Source of the DNA: Candidatus Methylobacter titanis
Lineage (GTDB): Bacteria; Pseudomonadota; Gammaproteobacteria; Methylococcales; Methylomonadaceae
Direction of reading: 5' to 3'
NCBI GenBank assembly: GCA_029946125.1
Contig: JAQSDX010000013.1
Location: 1-64,000, forward strand
DNA: 64,000 nucleotides
Shown here: piece after piece, positions 56,794-64,000 of the stretch
How the letters are laid out: each line of letters opens with the position of its first letter
Numbering within the stretch: the first letter of the stretch is position 1
Notes under the pieces: generated by a model
Told to the model about the DNA's origin: nothing
The model's input: the letters and a program-made list of their open reading frames with translations, nothing else
Database searches by the model: none
Translations under genes and position numbers: made by a program

Positions 56794-57759
56794 ATGGATA
56801 ATCAGAACAAAGCAGAAGTTATACGCGAATCCGGTTGGGAGCGAGAGGTCATTGAAAAGCTGGCGCTGGCCGCAGTCACCGAGCAAACCAGGGCAAGGCG
56901 GTGGGGAGTTTTTTTTAAGAGCTTGATGTTCGTGTACTTGATCGCCGTATTCGGTGTAGCGATGTACCCAAAGTTGAGTAAGGATATGGGTGATGTCAGT
57001 AAGGATCATACCGCTGTTATCGATGTGGTCGGCATGATTGCTGAGGATAAGCAGGCCAATGCTGATAGCATTATTGGAAGTTTGAGAGATGCAGTCAAAG
57101 ACAAACACACCAAGGGCATTATTCTGCATGCAAATTCGCCGGGCGGCAGTCCCGTGCAGTCTTCTTATATCTATGAGGAAATCAGAAAGATAAAAAAAGA
57201 ACACCCTAGTCTGCCGATTTATGCGGTGGTCAGTGATATTTGTGCCTCAGGTTGCTACTTTATCGTAGCTGCTAGCGACAAGATTTTTGTTAACCCGTCC
57301 AGTTTGGTGGGTTCAATAGGCGTATTGATGGATGGATTCGGTTTTGTCGACGTTATGCAAAAACTGGGCGTAGAGCGCCGGTTGCTCACAGCAGGGGCAC
57401 ATAAAGCCATGCTCGATCCTTTTTCGCCATCTAAAGAAGGGGAAACCCAGTATATACAAGGCCTGTTAAATCAAGTGCATCAGCAATTTATCAGCGCGGT
57501 TAAAGCCGGTCGCGGCGACCGGCTTAAAGAAAATCCAGACATGTTTTCAGGCTTGGTTTGGACCGGTGAAGAAGGCGTGAAGCAAGGCATAGTTGACGGC
57601 GTTGGCAACCAGGATTACGTTGCCAAAGAGTTGATTGGCGCCGATAAATTGGTTGACTTTAGCAGGCAGGAACATTTTCTGGATAAAATTGCAGGTAAGT
57701 TGGGCGCATCTTTCGGGCAAGCCATCGGCAGCATGGCTCAGGATTTGTCGTTACGTTAA
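56794..57759 (+). CDS. sppA: S49-family signal peptide peptidase (SppA, short form)
   Basis: A 321-residue protein anchored by one membrane helix at about residues 42-60 (FKSLMFVYLIAVFGVAMYP). The protease domain has the serine in SDICASGCYFIVAASD, the general-base lysine in AGAHKAMLDPFSP, and LHANSPGGSPVQSS. It cuts leftover signal peptides in the membrane. It is the short, single-domain form, distinct from the 618-residue E. coli SppA. It lies six bases after the HAD gene. Confidence 0.92.
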   Translation: MDNQNKAEVIRESGWEREVIEKLALAAVTEQTRARRWGVFFKSLMFVYLIAVFGVAMYPKLSKDMGDVSKDHTAVIDVVGMIAEDKQANADSIIGSLRDAVKDKHTKGIILHANSPGGSPVQSSYIYEEIRKIKKEHPSLPIYAVVSDICASGCYFIVAASDKIFVNPSSLVGSIGVLMDGFGFVDVMQKLGVERRLLTAGAHKAMLDPFSPSKEGETQYIQGLLNQVHQQFISAVKAGRGDRLKENPDMFSGLVWTGEEGVKQGIVDGVGNQDYVAKELIGADKLVDFSRQEHFLDKIAGKLGASFGQAIGSMAQDLSLR

Positions 57760-57810
57760 TGGTTCAGTGTCGATTCAGGGTGAGGGGTTAAAATGCTTTT
57801 CACTCAGTAA

Positions 57811-57927
57811 TAGAACGCAGATGACGCTGATAGTTATGATTGAATAAGATTTTTTGAATTATCCTGGAAAAATCAGTTGATCGTCATTTTGAGGCTATCC
57901 GCAGTCATCATAATCATCCGCGTTCTA
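57811..57927. repeat. Inverted-repeat element after sppA
   Basis: TAGAACGCAGATGA at 57811-57824 pairs with TCATCCGCGTTCTA at 57914-57927 with one mismatch, and further partial complementarity follows inward. The span of about 117 bp is non-coding and resembles dispersed palindromic repeats. Confidence 0.5.
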
Positions 57928-57980
57928 TTCTTGTCGTTACGTTGAACAAACATTTTGTGCCCGGATAGCTTGGATTGCCC

Positions 57981-58235
57981 ATGAGAAATTTGCTTAAAGC
58001 CGTTGTAGTCGCCTTGATATTTTCCAGTAGCTGTTTTGCAGAAAATAATCTGCTGGTTTACATCAGTTTGGACGAGGCTACCAAACAAATAATCGAAGGT
58101 ACTTATAACAAGGTGCTGGGTGCGCAAACAGAGATTATCGATGGCCAAGAAGTCCATATCATTAAAGTTCTAACACCGGATGGTCGTATCAGATATTACA
58201 AAATTGACGCCCAAACCGGTCAATTAGTCAGTTAA
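57981..58235 (+). CDS. PepSY-like periplasmic small protein
   Basis: The protein is 84 residues from the ATG at 57981, with a signal peptide (NLLKAVVVALIFSSSCFAEN). The rest (DEATKQIIEGTYNKVLGAQTEIIDGQEVHIIKVLTPDGRIRYYKIDAQTGQLVS) matches a PepSY domain. It is upstream of a PhoP/PhoQ-type pair with an 18-base gap and probably in the same transcript. It may sense or modulate the kinase, as PepSY proteins encoded beside such systems are suspected to do. Confidence 0.8.
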   Translation: MRNLLKAVVVALIFSSSCFAENNLLVYISLDEATKQIIEGTYNKVLGAQTEIIDGQEVHIIKVLTPDGRIRYYKIDAQTGQLVS

Positions 58236-58253
58236 CCTCGGCAGACGAAAAAC

Positions 58254-58931
58254 ATGCGTATTCTAGTTGTTGAAGATGAAATAAAGCTCTGTGAACAGAT
58301 TCAGCAGTTTTTTGCCGATAAAGGTTTTGCCGTTGATACCGCAAATACCGGTCGTGACGGCTATTATATGGGCAAGGAATATCCGATTGATGCGGCGGTG
58401 ATTGACATTGGCCTGCCCGATTTTTCCGGCATTGAATTGATTAAGCGCTTACGCAAAGACAATGTCACAATCCCCATTCTGATTTTAACCGCTCGCAGCC
58501 GTTGGCAGGAAAAAGTAGAAGGACTGGAAGCGGGCGCGGATGATTATCTGGTCAAACCTTTTCATTATGAAGAGTTGCTGGCCAGGATTAACGCCTTGAT
58601 AAGGCGCTCAGCCGGAGTGGCTCATCCGGTATTAAGCCATGACAATATTGAGCTGGATACCGTGGCTCAAGAAGTCACCGTGTCCGGCACCAAACTGGAA
58701 TTAACCGCTTACGAATACAAGGTGTTGGAGTACCTGATGTTTCGTAAGGGAGAAGTTATTTCAAAATCCGTGTTGACGGCACATATCTATGATGAAGACT
58801 TTGAACGCGACAGCAATGTACTTGAGGTTTTTATCGGTCGTTTGAGAAAGAAGCTTGATCCCGATGGTACACGTAAACCGATTGAAACCTTGCGTGGACG
58901 AGGTTATATTATTCATGGTCAGCGCGATTGA
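58254..58931 (+). CDS. OmpR/PhoP-family response regulator
   Basis: A 225-residue regulator. The receiver domain has the phosphoacceptor Asp51 in AAVIDIGLPDFSG and Lys101 in DDYLVKPFHYEEL. The winged-helix DNA-binding domain is at about 127-222 (LELTAYEYKVLEYLMFRKGEVISK, NVLEVFIGRLRKKL, RGRGYI). It is followed by its kinase gene after 18 bases. Confidence 0.95.
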   Translation: MRILVVEDEIKLCEQIQQFFADKGFAVDTANTGRDGYYMGKEYPIDAAVIDIGLPDFSGIELIKRLRKDNVTIPILILTARSRWQEKVEGLEAGADDYLVKPFHYEELLARINALIRRSAGVAHPVLSHDNIELDTVAQEVTVSGTKLELTAYEYKVLEYLMFRKGEVISKSVLTAHIYDEDFERDSNVLEVFIGRLRKKLDPDGTRKPIETLRGRGYIIHGQRD

Positions 58932-58949
58932 TTTGATACGCAAAGCTGA

Positions 58950-60293
58950 ATGCAAGTTAAATCATTAACCTTTCGATTGTTGGTTTCCGCAGGCCTTGTG
59001 CTTGCCGCATTTTTCGCCTTGGCTTCGGTGGTGCTTGAACAGGGCTTTCGAAAGAGTGCCGAACAAGCCTTGAAAGAAAAGCTACAGGTTCATGTGTACT
59101 CGCTGTTATCGTCCGCCGAGCTTAAAAACTTCGGCGATTTAACGATGCCGACTTATTTGCCGGAGCCGCGCTTTGCAACTCCAGGTTCCGGCCTATACGG
59201 CTTTATACACTTGGTCAATAAAGATCAGATTTGGCATTCGCCATCGGCTATCGGCCTTGATGTCATTCCTCCCCCGGAACTCATCCCCGGAAATTTTGAA
59301 TTCTTGTTAACCGAGCAGGGTCGTTACACACTGCATTACGCCGTCATCTGGAAAAATAAGATCGGTGATGAGCGCGAATACATCTTTACCGTGACTGAAG
59401 ACGCTCAGTTTGTCAGTAATGAGGTGGAGCGGTTTAGAAAAACCTTAAGAGTCTGGTTGCTGGCATTAGGCGTGGTTTTGATGTTTATTCAGCTGGCCTT
59501 ATTGCGCTGGGGATTGAAGCCTTTGCGGGTTATCGTAAAAGATCTTGAGGCGATAGAAAAAGGGCGAAAAATCCATTTAGATGGGAACTATGCGACGGAG
59601 TTGGAAGGTCTTGCCGGAAACATTAATGCCTTCATCAACAGCGAACGGGCGCATCTGAAGCGTTATCGTAATGCCTTGGCAGACCTGGCGCACAGCCTGA
59701 AAACGCCGCTGTCGATAATGCGCGGCTGTGCCGAGTCTTTCAGCGTGAATAAAGAGACGGTAAAAGAACAAATTTGCCGTATGGATGACATCGTCGAGTA
59801 TCAATTACAGCGGGCGGCAGCCAAGGGTGAGTATAAAACCACCGGAACCGTCGATTTATCGGTGATCATAAAAAAAATAAGCGTATCGCTGGCTAAGGTT
59901 TATATCGATAAAAACATTCTATTCGATATGACTGTGCCGGAACAAAGTCTGGTTTGTTATGAAGAAGGCGATTTGTATGAAATAGCCGGTAACCTGATGG
60001 ATAACGCCTGCAAGTGGTGCAAGCACACAGTCAAAATCAGCATTTCTCTAAATCAACATAAAGGCAGACGGCATTATGCGGTATTGTTACAGATTGAAGA
60101 CGACGGCTCCGGAATCCCTGATGGAAAACTGGTTGAGATTTTAAAAAGAGGCGTCAGAGCCGATGAAAATATCCACGGGCACGGTATCGGCATGGCCGTC
60201 GTTTATGAATTAGTCGGACTGTTGGGCGGCGTGTTGGAAGGCAAAAAGAGCGAAACGCTGGGCGGAATGAAATGGAATGTTTATTTGCCTTAA
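58950..60293 (+). CDS. PhoQ-like sensor histidine kinase
   Basis: A 447-residue kinase. TM1 is at about residues 8-28, a periplasmic domain of about 135 residues follows, and TM2 is at about 168-189. The HAMP region precedes the HisKA motif DLAHSLKTPLSIMRG with His248, of the PhoQ type. The ATPase has EIAGNLMDNACKWCK, DDGSGIP and GHGIGMAV. The short periplasmic domain may sense envelope conditions; the ligand is unknown. It converges on sbcC with a four-base gap. Confidence 0.93.
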   Translation: MQVKSLTFRLLVSAGLVLAAFFALASVVLEQGFRKSAEQALKEKLQVHVYSLLSSAELKNFGDLTMPTYLPEPRFATPGSGLYGFIHLVNKDQIWHSPSAIGLDVIPPPELIPGNFEFLLTEQGRYTLHYAVIWKNKIGDEREYIFTVTEDAQFVSNEVERFRKTLRVWLLALGVVLMFIQLALLRWGLKPLRVIVKDLEAIEKGRKIHLDGNYATELEGLAGNINAFINSERAHLKRYRNALADLAHSLKTPLSIMRGCAESFSVNKETVKEQICRMDDIVEYQLQRAAAKGEYKTTGTVDLSVIIKKISVSLAKVYIDKNILFDMTVPEQSLVCYEEGDLYEIAGNLMDNACKWCKHTVKISISLNQHKGRRHYAVLLQIEDDGSGIPDGKLVEILKRGVRADENIHGHGIGMAVVYELVGLLGGVLEGKKSETLGGMKWNVYLP

Positions 60294-60297
60294 TCAC

Positions 60298-63200
60298 TTA
60301 TGACACTTGCTTCAGTATCCCCATCCCATTAGGTTTTTTAACCACTTGCAGTTGGGCTTTAAAGCGTTTTTGTATGCCTTCAACGTGAGAAATAACGCCG
60401 ACGGTTTTGCCGTGGGTTTGCAAGCTTTCCAAGGTGCTGATGACCGTGTATAGCGTTTCAGCATCCAGGTTACCAAAGCCTTCATCGAGAAATAACGAAT
60501 CCACGGACTTGCCGTTATTGGCCAATTCCGAAAGTCCCAGCGCCAGCGACAGGCTCACCACAAAACTCTCGCCGCCGGATAAAGTCTTGGGCAGTCGTCG
60601 TGCATAGCCCTGAAAAGTATCCTCAATCTCCAATGCCAAGCCTTGTTCGCTGGGTATTTGCCGCAGATAATAACGGCCGCTGATTTTTTCCAGCACGGCA
60701 TTGGTTTGGGACAATAGCCGATCGGCTACCCGTTGTTGAACCCGACGACGAAAAGCCATGCCGCTTTCCTCGGCTATCTGAGCGGCCTCGGCGTTGCTCA
60801 GTCGGGTGATTTCTTGCTGATCCTGCAACTGTACCCGTATCGCATCGGCCTTTTGTTTAAGTTGGTTTTGCTCTTTCAACAGCCGCTCCAGACGCTGCGC
60901 TTCCAGATTGGCTATCTCCAGTTGCTCTCTTACGTTTTTGAGTTGCACGTCCAGTTGTTCCAGGCTGTCGTATCGGTTCCCTACCGATTGCGACACTTCC
61001 GCCATCCCTGGCAGTCGTAATTTAGTTGCAACCGGCATATTCTCAGCGTCCAACTCGAGTCGGCTGTTTTTCAGTTCTACGGTTCTGGCGTCGATTTCCT
61101 GTTCCAGTTCTGCCAGGTGCCGTTCAAGTTCCGGCTGGTGTTGCAGCAGCTCCAATATTTCAGTTAGCGCATGCAGACTGGTAAATTGCGTGTCCTGTAT
61201 TTTGTCTTGCAACGCTTGTTTTAGCACGCCGAGTTCGGTTTCCTGACTGGCAATAAGCTGCTCCTTGTCGGCAATCAGTTTTTGTTTTTCAATCAATGCC
61301 AAATGCAGGCCGACGATTTCTTCGGATTGTAATTGATGGCTGTAATGCTCGAGTTTTTCATGGCATGCCGTTATTTCAACTTGACAATGAGCCGCTTTCG
61401 CCTTCAATGCCCCCAGTTCGTCGGTTAAACTTTTTTGACGTAGAACATAGCCTTGATAATCCTGCCTCCGCGCATTCAGTCGGTCAAACAAGGCATCCTC
61501 TTTACCCTTAGTTGGCATTTTTTCGCCCAATAAGATCAATTGTGCAAGCACTTGTTCGGCCAGTTGTTGTTCGTCCTGCTGGCGGGTAGCCAATGCGGCG
61601 TCGTAATCGATTTCTTCCTGTGGACGCTCCCGCCATTCGGCATCCAGTTGCAGAGTGTTTAGCTGCAAACGTTCAACGGTAGCTTCGCCTTTGGCGATCA
61701 AGGCTTTTAATCGTTCGATACTGGCCAATTTTTTTCGATAGCTGGCGACCACGTTGGTAATGGTTGTTAATTTATCTATTTCAGCCGTTAGCAGGCGTTT
61801 TATCAAACGTAATTTAGTGATGCTTAGATCTTCACTTGCCGTGTTCAGTCGGTTGCTCAAGGTTAACCATTGGGATCTGATCCTCAGCAGTTGTGTCTGA
61901 TTAGCTTGGTTTTTTTCTACCTGTTTTTGCGTTGTTTTAATCCGCTGAGCGAGTTTGCCGCTAGCTAATGTTAAGGCCTTTAATTTTGCCTTCTGATCCG
62001 TCAGCGCCTGTTGAGAATTGGCTTCTTTCGGCGGATGCTTGATATAAGGATGCTCCACAGCACCGCATAAAAAGCAAGGTTCGCCATCGTCAAGATACTG
62101 TCGGTCTACGGCCATTTTTTTAAGCAAGGCTTCACGGAAAACGGCCGTTTCCAAGGTGAGTCTAATATTGTCTTCCCGGCTTATTTCCTGTTTTAACGCG
62201 ACAAGTTCGGCTTCCAGTTCCTCTATGTCATGATTCGGCTTGTCTTTACCGCCAAATAGACCGAAAAAATTAAAGCCGCTTTGAGACAGTTTTTGATTAG
62301 CCACGCTCAGACTATAGAACTCCCGGAAATCCTTAACCCGCTCTTGCTGATCTTGCTGAAACTCCTCAAGTTCAGCCAGATTTTTGCCCTGTGCCAGTTC
62401 ATCCAGTGCTTTTTCTGCCAGCGGCAACTGGCGAGTTAATTCAGCAATCTTTTTGTTTTCCTGCGCAAGGGCAGATTGGTTGTTTTTCAGTGATGAATTT
62501 GTGTTTTTGGACCACTGAATGAATGCTTTTTGTTTTTGTTTTAGTTCGACCAGTTCTGCTCGGAGGTTTTTTAATCGGCCTGTTTCGGGGAAATTTGCCA
62601 GCAAAAATTCGTCTGCGGCATGATCTTTCAGCCATTGTGACACGGTACCAAGAACCGATGTTTTCTGGTCAATCTGCATACCTAAAGATTGCCATAAGTC
62701 CGATTCCGACTGCTGCTGCGCACTAAGTTGACCGATCTGGGTTCTGATCTGGGTTATCGTTTGTCCCTGTTCGGTAACCGATTTATGGGGCAAGCCTTCC
62801 GGAGCCGATTGATCTGCACCGATGCGCTCTTGTATCTGTTTAAGTTCGCCACGAAAGTCCGCCAGTGTTGCTTTGCCCTGATGAATCTCGTGATTTTTTT
62901 CCTTAATAAGCTGCGCATCATCCTTAAAAAGCAACGCGTCTTGAGCTGTAGCCAGATGATCCAGTTGCTGCTGCTCACTTTCGGCCAGTGATTGGGTTTG
63001 CTGTAGGTTTTTTTCCTGATCGGCAATCCGGACTTGCAGGGATAACACGTTTTTCAGTGACGCTTGCTGCTGCTTCAGCTGGTTTTGCTGTTCCCTCAAC
63101 TCGGATGCTTGGTCGATAAAATCGGCCAAATCCTGTTCGCAGGCATCCTGCTTTTCCGGCTCCATGATCGGTATAATCGACAAATCCTGGGTTAAATAAT

Positions 63201-63792
63201 CCAGGCGTTGTTGCGCCTCGGCGGCGTTTTTAAGCACTTCCTTTTTATAGTCGGAATAAATGTCCGCGCTGATGATTTTTTCCAGAATATCCATGCGCTC
63301 ACTGTCCAGCGCGTTTAGAAATGCGGCAAAATCGCCCTGAGCCAGCAGTATCGAACGGGTAAAGTTACGAAAATTCATCCCGGTAATTTCGATGATCCGC
63401 GCACAAACCTGTTGGGATGTAGTCGCCAGCACTTGGTCGTCGCTCAAACGGATCAGCTTCATTTCAGGCGGCATTAACTCGCCCTCGGGATTCGCATCAT
63501 GCCGTTGGGCATGCCAACTGGACCGGTATTTCACCTGGTCCACAACAAATTCAATCTCCGAGTAACACTCAGCCGTGTGTTGGGTCATCACATGTTTGGC
63601 AGGGCGATCAAAACGAAAAGTCTCGCCATATAAGCCCAGCGTAATCGCATCTAAAATACTGGATTTTCCCGATCCGTTAGGGCCGGTAATAGCAAAAACC
63701 CCGGTATCTGAAAAGGGCGCTTGTTCAAAATCGATCCGGCTCTCGCCTTCCAATGAATTGATGTTTTTAAAATGAATATTGAGTATTTTCAT
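60298..63792 (-). CDS. sbcC: Exonuclease subunit SbcC
   Basis: An SMC/Rad50-like ATPase of about 1164 residues from the start MKILNIHFKNINSLEG at 63792; the frame stays open to 63843 without a better start. Walker A is GPNGSGKSS at the N-terminus. Long coiled coils flank a zinc hook, GEPCFLCGAVEHPY. The signature LSGGESFVVSLSLALGLSEL and Walker B SLFLDEGFGNLD are at the C-terminus. With SbcD it forms a nuclease that opens hairpins. SbcD would normally be encoded just upstream, but the remaining window shows none. Confidence 0.92.
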   Translation of the reverse strand: MKILNIHFKNINSLEGESRIDFEQAPFSDTGVFAITGPNGSGKSSILDAITLGLYGETFRFDRPAKHVMTQHTAECYSEIEFVVDQVKYRSSWHAQRHDANPEGELMPPEMKLIRLSDDQVLATTSQQVCARIIEITGMNFRNFTRSILLAQGDFAAFLNALDSERMDILEKIISADIYSDYKKEVLKNAAEAQQRLDYLTQDLSIIPIMEPEKQDACEQDLADFIDQASELREQQNQLKQQQASLKNVLSLQVRIADQEKNLQQTQSLAESEQQQLDHLATAQDALLFKDDAQLIKEKNHEIHQGKATLADFRGELKQIQERIGADQSAPEGLPHKSVTEQGQTITQIRTQIGQLSAQQQSESDLWQSLGMQIDQKTSVLGTVSQWLKDHAADEFLLANFPETGRLKNLRAELVELKQKQKAFIQWSKNTNSSLKNNQSALAQENKKIAELTRQLPLAEKALDELAQGKNLAELEEFQQDQQERVKDFREFYSLSVANQKLSQSGFNFFGLFGGKDKPNHDIEELEAELVALKQEISREDNIRLTLETAVFREALLKKMAVDRQYLDDGEPCFLCGAVEHPYIKHPPKEANSQQALTDQKAKLKALTLASGKLAQRIKTTQKQVEKNQANQTQLLRIRSQWLTLSNRLNTASEDLSITKLRLIKRLLTAEIDKLTTITNVVASYRKKLASIERLKALIAKGEATVERLQLNTLQLDAEWRERPQEEIDYDAALATRQQDEQQLAEQVLAQLILLGEKMPTKGKEDALFDRLNARRQDYQGYVLRQKSLTDELGALKAKAAHCQVEITACHEKLEHYSHQLQSEEIVGLHLALIEKQKLIADKEQLIASQETELGVLKQALQDKIQDTQFTSLHALTEILELLQHQPELERHLAELEQEIDARTVELKNSRLELDAENMPVATKLRLPGMAEVSQSVGNRYDSLEQLDVQLKNVREQLEIANLEAQRLERLLKEQNQLKQKADAIRVQLQDQQEITRLSNAEAAQIAEESGMAFRRRVQQRVADRLLSQTNAVLEKISGRYYLRQIPSEQGLALEIEDTFQGYARRLPKTLSGGESFVVSLSLALGLSELANNGKSVDSLFLDEGFGNLDAETLYTVISTLESLQTHGKTVGVISHVEGIQKRFKAQLQVVKKPNGMGILKQVS

Positions 63793-64000
63793 TGGCTGAG
63801 ACGACTTTGCTTGGTAACGGCTGGGGATTTTCGAATGAAACATTATAACGCTGTCTGATGATTTTTTCTCAACCTATAAGATAGCGTGTGACTGGTGGAA
63901 AATATAATCTATAAAACAGACGGTTATATAGAAAGGCTTGCAAAATCATGGCGGTTAACACCTTGAAATTAAAATATTCGTTTATAGTTGGCAGCTGAGT
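63793..64000. other. Right edge upstream of sbcC
   Basis: About 200 bases with no recognisable gene. sbcD is not visible here and may lie beyond the window. Confidence 0.4.

Noticed and set aside
1-64000. CRISPR array or toxin-antitoxin/defence island
   Set aside because: No regularly spaced direct repeats and no recognisable cas, restriction, toxin or antitoxin genes. The palindromic repeats present are dispersed and not in arrays.

Overview
The window looks like a chromosomal segment of a gammaproteobacterial C1-utiliser, most likely a methanotroph of the Methylococcales. The main reason is a tetrahydromethanopterin-linked formyltransferase/hydrolase operon (fhcB-A-D-C) with a Fae-like gene beside it, set among housekeeping genes in typical gammaproteobacterial order (tig-clpP-clpX-lon-hupB-ppiD). 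No methane or methanol oxidation genes are in the window, so the methanotroph assignment is an inference.

Region 1 (0.46-15.7 kb, all minus strand) is an exopolysaccharide locus of the methanolan/XrtB-associated EpsB-E-F-G-L type: an initiating phosphoglycosyltransferase without the usual N-terminal membrane segments, an OPX export protein, a chain-length protein, an EpsG-type ATPase and an outer-membrane EpsL. Downstream are a 1459-residue NRPS-glycosyltransferase fusion, a 44-codon ORF overlapping its stop, a polymerase/ligase-like membrane protein, a flippase and a GT4 transferase. Two 93-bp copies of a MITE-like repeat in inverted orientation lie between EpsG and EpsL and between the flippase and the GT4 gene.

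Region 2 (16.2-22.9 kb) is the fhc operon, which carries an extra CCDC90/DUF1640-like membrane protein gene coupled to fhcD. It is followed by a convergent Fae paralogue lacking the expected catalytic histidine and a divergent radical SAM gene. The 5' region of fhcB contains a perfect inverted repeat and a pair of competing hairpins.

Region 3 (23.3-32.8 kb) is protein quality control: tRNA-Leu, trigger factor, ClpP, ClpX, Lon, HU, tRNA-Val, tRNA-Asp, PpiD and, convergent, FabI. Region 4 (33-39 kb) is a peptide ABC importer of the YejABEF/Opp type whose binding protein has a C-terminal membrane anchor.

Region 5 (39-48.4 kb) holds CreA, a divergent methylthioadenosine-deaminase/mtnA salvage pair, a CysZ-like protein, a PI-PLC X-domain protein, TusD/TusC, EttA, a 34-residue lysine-rich protein and a host-attachment-family protein, with several REP/MITE-like inverted repeats between them. 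Region 6 (48.6-63.8 kb) holds dnaE, rne with a structured leader, rluC, a HAD phosphatase, an S49 protease, a PepSY protein with a PhoPQ-type two-component system, and sbcC without sbcD.

In the least ordinary parts, the EPS locus combines amino-acid activation (A-PCP-TE) with a glycosyltransferase in one polypeptide, and the C1 operon contains a membrane protein gene not usually listed with it. All functional statements come from reading the translations by eye; no database search was run.
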